NCBI GenBank assembly: GCA_963649295.1
Contig: CAVJHK010000046.1
Location: 1-13,859, forward strand
Reading direction: 5' to 3'
Length of the DNA: 13,859 nucleotides
From: RGIG3528 sp963649295
GTDB taxonomy: Bacteria; Bacillota; Clostridia; Lachnospirales; Lachnospiraceae
Shown here: in pieces, positions 6,447 to 13,460 of the stretch
Layout of the letters: every line of letters begins with the position of its first letter
Numbering within the stretch: the stretch's first letter is position 1
The notes under the pieces: model-generated
What the model was told of the DNA's origin: nothing
Databases searched by the model: none
Seen by the model: the letters and a program-made list of their open reading frames with translations, nothing else
Made by a program: the position numbers and the translations under genes

Positions 6447-6475
6447 TTGACAGAGGGTCGGCATGTCGATACAAT
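6447..6475 (+). promoter_or_regulatory. Promoter of the NT5C-like / CotH operon
   Basis: TTGACA (6447-6452, perfect) and TACAAT (6470-6475) are spaced by 17 bp. The predicted start near 6482 gives a leader of about 20 nt containing AAGGAG (6490-6495) before ATG 6502. Related GATACA-containing segments flank the -10 region and start site (6467-6473 and 6484-6490). Confidence 0.75.
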
Positions 6476-6501
6476 GTTGATATTGATACAAGGAGAAAAT
6501 C

Positions 6502-7119
6502 ATGAATATATATATAGACTTTGATGACGTAATATGTGAAACCGCCAAAAAAATCAGAGATATAGCAGAAGAACTTTTCGGAATCGATTTGCCTTACAGG
6601 GAAATTCAATTTTTTAATCTCAAAAAGACATTCGATCTTGATGATGAAAAATATGAAATGCTGATGGAACATGCGCATTTTCCTGAAACTCTTTTGGCAT
6701 ATGAGGAAACTCCCGGCGCATCCGAAACAATCAACAAGTGGATAAATTCGGGACACAATGTAAAAATTATTACCGGAAGACCTTTTAATTCGTATGAACC
6801 GTCAAGAGAATGGCTTGACAGACACATGTTAACCGCTGCTCCGCTTTTTTGCGTCGACAAATACGGACGTGAAAAAGAATCAGGCGGTTTTGCCTTTAAT
6901 ATGACGCTTGCCGAATTATACAAGATGCATTTTGACTTTGCGGTGGAGGATTCTCCTAACGCATTTGAGCATGTATTGCATTTTGACAATTGTAAGGTGG
7001 CTGTTTTTAATCGTCCGTGGAATGTGAATACAGAGCTTCCGAATTCAAATTTTACAAGATGTGAAGGCTGGAAAGAAATCGATAGTCTCGTTGATAAAAA
7101 TTCCGGGAGGTTTTCATGA
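6502..7119 (+). CDS. HAD-superfamily phosphatase, 5'-nucleotidase (NT5C)-like
   Basis: This is a soluble 205-residue HAD-fold phosphatase. Motif I is YIDFDDVICETA, with nucleophile Asp6 and general acid/base Asp8. Motif II is KIITGRP with Thr91. Motif IV is FAVEDSPNAF with Glu149-Asp150. The cap and sequence style resemble the 5'(3')-deoxyribonucleotidase (NT5C) group, which dephosphorylates nucleoside monophosphates. The substrate is not determinable, and small-molecule sugar phosphates are an alternative. There is no signal peptide, so it is cytosolic. The start has AAGGAG 6 nt upstream. Its stop overlaps the start of the CotH-like gene by 4 nt (ATGA at 7116-7119), implying one mRNA and probable translational coupling. 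Confidence 0.8.
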   Translation: MNIYIDFDDVICETAKKIRDIAEELFGIDLPYREIQFFNLKKTFDLDDEKYEMLMEHAHFPETLLAYEETPGASETINKWINSGHNVKIITGRPFNSYEPSREWLDRHMLTAAPLFCVDKYGREKESGGFAFNMTLAELYKMHFDFAVEDSPNAFEHVLHFDNCKVAVFNRPWNVNTELPNSNFTRCEGWKEIDSLVDKNSGRFS

Positions 7120-9110
7120 GAAAAATATATTTGATTGCGCTTTTATTATCCGTATGCCTGATTGCGGGATGCAATAAAAACATATCAGGTACTTATAATA
7201 ACAAAGAAAATTTAATTGCCACTCCTTCCGTTAGTCCCGCGTTTTCAGTTACACCCGGTCCTTCCGCCGCACCTGTTACTGACAATTTTTCTGCCAATCC
7301 CACTCCTTCCGCCACACCCGTCACTTCCGCCACACCCGTCACTTCCGACACAACTCTTACCTTTTCCGCAGAAAGCGGAATATATGAATCGGAATTTTAT
7401 CTTACCGTATCAAACAACAAAAACGAAACCGTCTATTATACTCTTGACGGCTCCGACCCCGCTGTAAGCACCACAAGAATAAAATATACCTCTCCCGTTG
7501 CAATAACAAAACGCGACAATGACAAAAATGTTATCGCGGCCGTCGATCCGCTTAACTATTCCGGAAATTACAATAAATATAACAATAAAACCAAAACTTT
7601 TTCCGCTACCGTTTCTGTGCCCGAAGACAGTGCCGTCGACAAAATTACCGTTATCCGCGCGGTTTCCGTAAACAACAGCGGAATTTATTCAAAATGCTTC
7701 ACACATACCTACTTTATCGGTAAGCCCGAGGAACACATACCGGGGCTCACCGAATATGCCGCTTCCCAAAAATCACTTTTTATAATCAGCATATCGATGA
7801 ATTATGACGATCTTTTTGACAGCAAAACGGGAATTTATGTAAAAGGTGACATTTGGGAGCAGGAATTTCTCACGGCACTCAACAATAATACAAAAATAAA
7901 TGACGAATCCTCGCGGTCGTTTGACGCAAATTACAAGCAAAAAGGCAGAGAATGGGAAAGAGAATGCCACGTCGATATGTTTGAGATGTCGGTAAATAAC
8001 ACCACACTTGTTCTTTCGCAGGATGCCGGAATAAGAATACAGGGAAATTATTCGCGCTCCGATCTGCAAAAGGGCTTAAGGCTTTTTGCAAGAAAGGATT
8101 ACGGAAAAAAGCGCTTCAATTATCCCATTTTCGGAAGCGACAAGGATGTAACAAGCTTTAAGACGCTTGTGCTCAGAGCCGGCGGAAACTGTGCAATGAA
8201 TGCAAAATTCAATGACACCTATTGGCAGACAATCGTGCGTGATATGGATGCCGCAACAAAATATTCCCGTCCGTGCGTTGTCTATTTAAACGGAGAATAT
8301 TTCGGACTCTATGTCCTTGAAGAGGATTATTCCGATCATTATTTTGAGGATCATTACGGTGTAAAAGCCGAAGATGTCGTGATTTATAAAGGTGATGCCG
8401 AAAAGTACGAAAAAAAATATTACCTCGACGAAGGCACTCTTCCTGAAGGCATTACCGACGAAGGGTATTTTTACACAGAGCTTTTTGATTTTTTTGATAC
8501 ACATCAAAATCTGAAAAGCGATGAAGACCTTGCGGAATTTTCGACTCTTGTTGATATTGACAGCGTAATGGATTATTTTCTTGCCGAGGTATGGATAAAC
8601 AACAAATGGGACTGGCCCGGGAAAAACTGGTCAATGTGGAAAACGGTAACGAAAGACACATCCGAATACGGTGACGGGCGCTGGCGTTTTATGTTTTACG
8701 ATATGGAATTCGGAGGAATAAGCGGAAAAAGCGATATAAACACAAATACGGTAAAAGAAGACAATTATGTGAAAAACGGATTATTAAACAAAAATACAGA
8801 CAATCCCGCCGTATTGTGCTATGCCTATCTTATGACAAACGAGAATTTCAAAAACGAATTTATAACAAAGCTTCAAAATCTCAGCAAGGAAAATTTTGCC
8901 GTAACACGCTTAAATTCCGAGCTTACAGAATATGTTGACAACTATTCTCCGTTTTATGAACAGTTTTTTATGAGATATCCGGGAACAGGGTCATACGACA
9001 ATACAATGAACGGCGGCTATGCTTCCGTAAAATGCTTACGTGAATTTATAAACGGCCGCGCCGGCGCAATCAAATCGATTACCGATTGGATAAAGAAAAA
9101 TGCGTCATAA
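7116..9110 (+). CDS. CotH-kinase family lipoprotein with chitobiase/beta-hexosaminidase C-terminal-like domain
   Basis: This is a 664-residue surface lipoprotein. A signal peptide with lipobox LIAGC gives a lipidated Cys19. Residues 36-80 are a Thr/Pro/Ser linker with ATPVTS repeats. Residues 83-200 form a beta-sandwich with YYTLDGSDP, the hallmark of the chitobiase/hexosaminidase C-terminal-like (CHB_HEX_C_1) domain. Residues 220-555 are the CotH domain: FIISISMNYDDLF, GIRIQGNYSR, KGLRLFARKDYG, PCVVYLNGEYFGLYVLEEDY, INNKWDWPGKNWSMW and RWRFMFYDMEFGG. CotH proteins are atypical protein kinases (Bacillus CotH phosphorylates spore coat proteins), and related domains occur on cellulosome components. 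Here, between GH53 and GH5 lipoprotein genes, a surface carbohydrate-linked role is more likely than a spore role. GGGAGG lies 5 nt before the ATG. No terminator is visible after the stop. Confidence 0.88.
   Translation: MRKIYLIALLLSVCLIAGCNKNISGTYNNKENLIATPSVSPAFSVTPGPSAAPVTDNFSANPTPSATPVTSATPVTSDTTLTFSAESGIYESEFYLTVSNNKNETVYYTLDGSDPAVSTTRIKYTSPVAITKRDNDKNVIAAVDPLNYSGNYNKYNNKTKTFSATVSVPEDSAVDKITVIRAVSVNNSGIYSKCFTHTYFIGKPEEHIPGLTEYAASQKSLFIISISMNYDDLFDSKTGIYVKGDIWEQEFLTALNNNTKINDESSRSFDANYKQKGREWERECHVDMFEMSVNNTTLVLSQDAGIRIQGNYSRSDLQKGLRLFARKDYGKKRFNYPIFGSDKDVTSFKTLVLRAGGNCAMNAKFNDTYWQTIVRDMDAATKYSRPCVVYLNGEYFGLYVLEEDYSDHYFEDHYGVKAEDVVIYKGDAEKYEKKYYLDEGTLPEGITDEGYFYTELFDFFDTHQNLKSDEDLAEFSTLVDIDSVMDYFLAEVWINNKWDWPGKNWSMWKTVTKDTSEYGDGRWRFMFYDMEFGGISGKSDINTNTVKEDNYVKNGLLNKNTDNPAVLCYAYLMTNENFKNEFITKLQNLSKENFAVTRLNSELTEYVDNYSPFYEQFFMRYPGTGSYDNTMNGGYASVKCLREFINGRAGAIKSITDWIKKNAS
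7311..7346. repeat. 18-bp tandem repeat encoding ATPVTS in the CotH linker
   Basis: GCCACACCCGTCACTTCC occurs twice in tandem (7311-7328, 7329-7346), in frame, as Ala-Thr-Pro-Val-Thr-Ser. It sits in a wider Pro/Thr/Ser-rich linker between the lipid anchor and the folded domains. Confidence 0.85.
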
Positions 9111-9132
9111 ATTCTTTCTTTATATTTGCATA

Positions 9133-9199
9133 ACCCCTCATATTGATTTACAATAACAAAAGTGCAAAATTAGTGCACCAAATCTTAAATATTGGGGGT
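9133..9199 (+). promoter_or_regulatory. Leader hairpin that could sequester the MFS ribosome-binding site
   Basis: ACCCCT (9133-9138) can pair with GGGGGT (9194-9199), which contains the MFS gene's only Shine-Dalgarno site. After a single mismatch, ATATT (9140-9144) pairs with AATAT (9188-9192). Within the loop, GTGCA (9162-9166) and TGCAC (9174-9178) form an inner 5-bp stem. The pairing is seen in sequence; a regulatory role is inferred. Confidence 0.4.
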
Positions 9200-9204
9200 A
9201 CAAT

Positions 9205-10548
9205 ATGAACGGCAGCAAAAAAAATCCTTTCCTGTTCTGGTTCCTTGTATGGGGGCTCGGCATTGCGGGACAAATATGCTGGAACATGGAAAACCAGTGG
9301 TTCAACACCTTTGTCTATGCAAAAATCGCAAAAGACCCGACAATCATCTCTTGGATGGTGGGAATAAGCGCATGTGCAACCACCGTTTCGACATTTTTGT
9401 TCGGATGCGTGTCCGACCGCACGGGCAGGCGAAAAATCTTTGTATCCGTCGGATACATAATGTGGGGAATTTTCACTATTCTTTTCGGTCTTACCGAATT
9501 TATCACAAAAGGTGAAATCACAAACGATGCAAAGCTCATCATGACAGCCGGCATTGCGGTTGTCGGCGCAGACATGATAATGAGCTTCTTTGGATCTATG
9601 GGCAACGACATAGGCTTTAATGCCTGGATAAACGATCACATGACCGATTCAAACCGCGGAGCACTCGGCGGCGCACTTGCAACTCAGCCGATAATCGGCA
9701 CAATACTCGGAACCGTTGTAGGCGGCATGCTTGTGGGAAGCAACAACAATTACATGAGACTTTTCCTTGTAATGGGCTTTATCGTCATATTCTTCGGAAT
9801 ATTTTCACTCGTCTTCATGAAGGACGTCGAATCGTTGCGCCCAAGTATTCGCGGAAAATTCTTTGAGCAATTCCTAAGCATTTTTAACATAAAAAAATAT
9901 CTTGAGCTCAAAGAACTTGTGTGGGTAAACTTGACCCTTGCCGTTTACTTTATTGCATTCAATATGTATTTTACCCACCTTGGGAATTATATGATTTATT
10001 ATCTCGGTTTCACCGCCGACATGATGGGATATATTGAGGGCGTTGGACTTGTTGCGGCAATGCTTCTTTGTATTCCGGCAACAAAATACCTAAACCGCGG
10101 AATGGCACCGCTCCTCACATTCATTTCTATAATAGGAACATTTGTAGGCGTCATGACTCTCGGAATTTTTGTACGTCCGACAAACGTAAATGTTGCCACT
10201 ATCTTAAATCCTGTGCTCTTGATCGGAGTATTCTTTGTGGGAATGGGATATGTGCTCTTCTTGCAAAGCATTACGGTATGGAGTAAACAGCTCTATCCCG
10301 AAAACGCGCGCGGTCAGTTTGAAGGAATCAGAATTTTGTTCTTTGTGCTCATCCCAATGATTATTGCTCCTCTTCTTTCAAATCCGATAATAAAGCACAG
10401 CGGTGAATACATTGACGAAAACGGCTTTACGGCATACCTTCCGACTCACGTTCTGTTTCTCGTAAGCGGAATAATTGTTGTTCTTACCTTTATTCCTCTT
10501 TACTTTGCAGCAAAATGCAGGAACGAAAAATTGAAAAAAGCGAAATAA
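9205..10548 (+). CDS. Major facilitator superfamily transporter, probable sugar/oligosaccharide carrier
   Basis: This is a 447-residue polytopic membrane protein with about 12 hydrophobic segments. The MFS motif A lies between segments 2 and 3 (GCVSDRTGRRK, residues 67-77). The N-terminal WNMENQWFNTFVY segment and overall length resemble glycoside/SLC45-like sugar carriers. Import of galactose-, glucose- or cello-type sugars released by the neighbouring GH53 and GH5 enzymes is inferred from context, not from a substrate motif. The ATG at 9205 has GGGGG (9194-9198) upstream at 6 nt. It lies 94 bp after the CotH-like gene with no terminator and no convincing promoter between, so co-transcription is likely. 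The leader can fold over the ribosome site. Confidence 0.88.
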   Translation: MNGSKKNPFLFWFLVWGLGIAGQICWNMENQWFNTFVYAKIAKDPTIISWMVGISACATTVSTFLFGCVSDRTGRRKIFVSVGYIMWGIFTILFGLTEFITKGEITNDAKLIMTAGIAVVGADMIMSFFGSMGNDIGFNAWINDHMTDSNRGALGGALATQPIIGTILGTVVGGMLVGSNNNYMRLFLVMGFIVIFFGIFSLVFMKDVESLRPSIRGKFFEQFLSIFNIKKYLELKELVWVNLTLAVYFIAFNMYFTHLGNYMIYYLGFTADMMGYIEGVGLVAAMLLCIPATKYLNRGMAPLLTFISIIGTFVGVMTLGIFVRPTNVNVATILNPVLLIGVFFVGMGYVLFLQSITVWSKQLYPENARGQFEGIRILFFVLIPMIIAPLLSNPIIKHSGEYIDENGFTAYLPTHVLFLVSGIIVVLTFIPLYFAAKCRNEKLKKAK

Positions 10549-10650
10549 CGTTTTGTTTTTAAAAAAGCAAAAAAAGAATAAAGGGAAACGTTTTCTCTTG
10601 TTTCGTCCGGTTTTACTTAATTTTTCGTTTTCGTGTTTCGCCTTTTTTCC

Positions 10651-10679
10651 TTGATAGTGCTTAATTTCTTTAGTATAAT
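10651..10679 (+). promoter_or_regulatory. Predicted promoter of the GH5 gene
   Basis: TTGATA (10651-10656) and perfect TATAAT (10674-10679) are spaced by 17 bp. The predicted start near 10686 gives a leader of about 147 nt. A strong hairpin followed by seven T lies directly after the -10 box, so either the leader is attenuated or that hairpin serves the upstream MFS transcript. Confidence 0.65.
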
Positions 10680-10729
10680 AAGGGTTATGGAGATACTTTT
10701 TTAAAAAAGTCTCTTCGTAACCTTTTTTT
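10680..10729 (+). terminator. Terminator-like hairpin in the MFS/GH5 gap
   Basis: The outer stem pairs 10680-10687 with 10718-10725, continues through G-T-tolerant pairs and AGA/TCT, and ends with ACTTTTTT/AAAAAAGT. This gives roughly 20 pairs, followed by a T-run to 10729. It is the only terminator candidate after the MFS gene, 131 bp past its stop. It also lies at the very start of the predicted GH5 transcript. Confidence 0.65.
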
Positions 10730-10746
10730 AATGTATTAAAATCCGG

Positions 10747-10794
10747 AAATCATCGTGATTTAAGGCTTTGACGCATTTTTTCGTGCAAAAAGCC
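10747..10794 (+). promoter_or_regulatory. Two further hairpins in the GH5 leader
   Basis: AAATCA/TGATTT (10747-10752 with 10756-10761) forms a perfect 6-bp stem with a 3-nt loop. GGCTTT/AAAGCC (10764-10769 with 10789-10794), plus GCA/TGC inside (10773-10775 with 10784-10786), forms a second hairpin. With the preceding terminator-like stem they make a three-hairpin leader upstream of the GH5 ribosome site (AGGAG, 10822-10826). I match it to no known riboswitch class. Confidence 0.35.
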
Positions 10795-10832
10795 CAAAAG
10801 AGAAAACGATTAATCCGGGAGAGGAGTTTACA

Positions 10833-12800
10833 ATGAAATTCAAAAACAAATCAAAGAGAGCGTTGTCTGCGGCACTCACACTCATTCTCGCGCTTTCACT
10901 CTTTGCGGGATGTGGAAACAAGGTTTCGGAAAACTTAAATCCCACGGGCACATCTGCTCCGACAGAACCCCCTGCACCCACGGCAACAATGACACCTGCA
11001 CCCACATTTACTACAACGCCGTCACCCACCCCGGATCCCGACGCCGGAATCATATTTTTTGACGGTACGGAAATCGAAGGCACAAAGCACCTTTCCTCAA
11101 ACGGCGCAGAAACCTCCGATAACGGAGTCATCCACAAGGAGCTCACTTCCGTCGAGCTTGCCGCACTTATGGGAAACGGCACAAACCTCGGAAATACAAT
11201 GGAAGCCTGTGACACAAACAAAATGAAATATTCCGACAATCCCAAGGATTATGAAACATCGTGGGGACAGCCCGAAACCACCGCCGAAATGATTGCCGCA
11301 ATGAAGGAAGCGGGCTTTGACACTCTCCGCATTCCCGTTGCCTGGATCACAAATGCTACAACCGTTTATGAAAACGGCGACACCACAATCAGCGAAGCAT
11401 ATTTTGACAGAGTAGAAGAAATAATCAATTATGCTCTCGACGCAGATATGTATGTTATCATCAACGACCATTGGGACGGCGGCTGGTGGAGCATGTTTGG
11501 TTCGGCAAACGAAGAAACAAGAAACAAAGCCATGGAAATCTTTGTAAGCATGTGGACCCAGATCGCAAACAGATACAAGGAATATTCTGACCGCCTCATA
11601 TTTGAAGGCGCAAACGAAGAATTGAGCGGACGTTTCAACAATAACACCGCTTATTGCTCAGATGCCAACGACCTTTATTTCACCGAAGACGACATATACG
11701 AGCTCACAAACAAAATCAACCAAACATTTGTCGACACCGTTCGTGCCACCGGCGGCAACAACAAATACCGTTTCCTGCTTATCCCGGGATATGACACAAA
11801 TATCGCAAAAACAACAAGCGACAAGTTCATAATGCCGACTGACACGGCAGAAAACAAGCTTCTTATATCCGTGCATTTTTACGATCCCTGGTCATATTGC
11901 GGCGACGGACAAAGCACGGTCAAATGGGGAACAAAGAACGACTTTAATACAATGGAAGAGACTCTTTCAAAGATGACCAAATTTACCGAAAAGGGATACG
12001 GCGTGGTTATCGGAGAATATGGCGTTTTGCATGATACCGAGCTTCAGGAAAATACCGTTTCTTATCATACTTACTTCTTAAGCCTTTGCGATATTTACGG
12101 ATATACTTCATGCCTTTGGGATGCTTCCGGCTTCTTTATCCGCAAAAATCTCACAATGATAGACAAGGATTTTGCAAAATTATACAAAAACAACAATTAC
12201 GAAATGTTTGACGGCATGACTCAGGCCGAAATCAACCAAATCGCAAGCCGCAGAATGAAAAAGCTCTTAGATGCCGCACCCGAAACCTTCCGTACCGACG
12301 TAATCGAGCTCACGGACACAACGGCGGTTTCGTGGATCATGTGGAACTCAAGCGATTATTCGTGCACATACAGTGTCGGTGACACCTACAATCCCGACAG
12401 CATAAGCGAAGGCATAAAGCTCACCGAGGTTGAAGTTACGGGCGAAGGCACATATACGGTCGGACTTGATTTTACGGCTACGGCAAGCGGTTTGTCGGAC
12501 GGAATTGCATTTGCTGCTCTTGCAATCGGAAACGGAAAGCTTTTGTATCCGGATTATGTAATAGACATTAAGGAATGCCTTATAAACGGCGAACCTTATA
12601 CCCTTATCGCAAAGCCTTATACCACATCCGATGACGGAAAGTGTACAAGAATCAACCTTTACAACGAATGGGTAACCACTATTCTGGACGGCGCAATTAC
12701 TATAGACGGAAGCCTTGACGGATGTGCCGCATCCATTATCGACCCGACGCTTGACATAAAGACAATACAAATTACATATTATTACGGACCCGCAAAATAA
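10833..12800 (+). CDS. GH5 endoglucanase-like lipoprotein with unassigned C-terminal module
   Basis: This is a 655-residue surface glycoside hydrolase, probably cutting beta-1,4-glucan (cellulose, xyloglucan or related). The signal peptide lipobox LFAGC gives a lipidated Cys27. Residues 37-70 are a Pro/Thr linker. The GH5 domain (about 100-480) shows NGTNLGNTMEAC, ETSWGQPETT, FDTLRIPVAW, INDHWDGGWW, acid/base Glu262 in FEGANEEL, SVHFYDPWSY and nucleophile Glu395 in VVIGEYG. The common Asn-Glu-Pro is Asn-Glu-Glu here. Residues about 485-655 form a beta-rich module (AFAALAIGNGKLLYPDY, SDDGKCTRINLYNEW) that looks like an accessory carbohydrate-binding domain, but I cannot name its family. AGGAG lies 6 nt before the ATG. 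It has its own promoter and terminator. The GH5 call is firm; the substrate is inferred. Confidence 0.9.
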   Translation: MKFKNKSKRALSAALTLILALSLFAGCGNKVSENLNPTGTSAPTEPPAPTATMTPAPTFTTTPSPTPDPDAGIIFFDGTEIEGTKHLSSNGAETSDNGVIHKELTSVELAALMGNGTNLGNTMEACDTNKMKYSDNPKDYETSWGQPETTAEMIAAMKEAGFDTLRIPVAWITNATTVYENGDTTISEAYFDRVEEIINYALDADMYVIINDHWDGGWWSMFGSANEETRNKAMEIFVSMWTQIANRYKEYSDRLIFEGANEELSGRFNNNTAYCSDANDLYFTEDDIYELTNKINQTFVDTVRATGGNNKYRFLLIPGYDTNIAKTTSDKFIMPTDTAENKLLISVHFYDPWSYCGDGQSTVKWGTKNDFNTMEETLSKMTKFTEKGYGVVIGEYGVLHDTELQENTVSYHTYFLSLCDIYGYTSCLWDASGFFIRKNLTMIDKDFAKLYKNNNYEMFDGMTQAEINQIASRRMKKLLDAAPETFRTDVIELTDTTAVSWIMWNSSDYSCTYSVGDTYNPDSISEGIKLTEVEVTGEGTYTVGLDFTATASGLSDGIAFAALAIGNGKLLYPDYVIDIKECLINGEPYTLIAKPYTTSDDGKCTRINLYNEWVTTILDGAITIDGSLDGCAASIIDPTLDIKTIQITYYYGPAK

Positions 12801-12810
12801 AATCAAACAA

Positions 12811-12858
12811 AAAAAGCAGCTATGCAACAAACATCTCGTTATTGCATAGCTGCTTTTT
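12811..12858. terminator. Bidirectional intrinsic terminator between GH5 and hsdS
   Basis: A perfect 17-bp stem (12811-12827 with 12842-12858, core GCAGCTATGCAA) has A-tracts on the left and T-tracts on the right, so U-runs follow the stem on both strands. It lies 11 bp after the GH5 stop and ends the convergent transcription units. The hsdS stop codon (12841-12839) lies at the edge of its loop, so the right arm encodes the last hsdS residues. Confidence 0.92.
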
Positions 12859-13460
12859 CATTTTTTTTCATTATAAGGCAAAAAACGCCATGCACAAGCA
12901 TAACGTTTTCAGGGAGGGTGTAAAACTCATACTGCTTCTTCCGAGCTGTAAGCTCGGCTGTAAGCAGCGTGAAAGAGTCCAGCACGCGGACAATTTCACG
13001 TTGTACCTCCAGAGGAGGTACAGGGAGCTGCACCTTGTTCAAAACCTTCTGCGTTAGACTCGGAACACCACCAGCAGTGTTCAGCTTTTCAAGATGTTCT
13101 CGCAGTAAACAGTGATAAATATAGTGCGGTATTACAAGTTCTTCGTTAATTTCCGTATAGAAAATGGTATCCACATTCCAAAACGGAGTATCTACAAAAT
13201 ACAACTTATCAATAGAACCCTTGCGAGGAATAAGGACAGATGGCTTATCATATGCAAAATGATCTATATACGCCATGATTCCACCGGAGCCATAAACAGG
13301 TACATTTCCTTTGCCAAATGATTTATAATCACTGCCATTCTTGATTTTCAAAACTGACTGAAGTTCCTTATATCCCCCCATCCGGGCACAGTTCTTTTAT
13401 CAGTTCATCCGGTCTGCTCCGTTTTCCCTCATTGCACATTGTAAATTTTTCATTGCTCAT
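12839..13460 (-). pseudogene. hsdS: Type I restriction-modification specificity subunit (hsdS), frameshifted, single-TRD length
   Basis: HsdS chooses the DNA target of a type I restriction-modification complex. The frame from ATG 13460 reads MSNEKFTMCNEG, then SRPDELIKELCPDGG, the usual HsdS opening, and stops at TAA 13370-13368. The next frame (13381-12839) carries the rest: YKELQSVLKIKNGSDY, a target-recognition region, then SLTQKVLNKVQLPVPPLEVQREIVRVLDSF and LTARKKQYEFY, the conserved helical spacer. The break is at six C on the plus strand (13374-13379, six G in the gene). Removing one G gives CPDGGYKEL in one frame. Repaired length is about 207 residues, half a normal two-TRD HsdS, and the tail after KKQYEFY does not look conserved. 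The start overlaps the upstream nuclease gene by 11 nt. Confidence 0.82.

Noticed and set aside
6220..6756. A 178-codon open frame on the minus strand over the galactanase/phosphatase control region
   Set aside because: It overlaps the operator cluster, both divergent promoters and the start of the HAD phosphatase gene. The translation is Phe/Ile/Tyr/Arg-rich with no domain, so it is a chance frame.
9148..9639. A minus-strand frame of 163 codons, Cys/His-rich
   Set aside because: It is antisense to the MFS gene, has no ribosome site, and the metal-binding look is a by-product of complementing membrane-protein codons.
10583..10596. CcpA (cre)-like site GGGAAACGTTTTCT upstream of the GH5 promoter
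   Set aside because: The core AAACGTTT is palindromic, but both ends miss the cre consensus (TG...CA). It is about 55 bp upstream of the -35 and too weak to call.
10760..11245. A minus-strand frame of 161 codons with a Gly/Val-rich repeat
   Set aside because: It is the antisense of the Pro/Thr linker and early GH5 domain; the repetitive look is the complement of the linker codons.
12348..12830. A minus-strand frame of 160 codons antisense to the GH5 C-terminal module
   Set aside because: Cys/Arg/Ser-rich with no domain, it starts inside the terminator hairpin.
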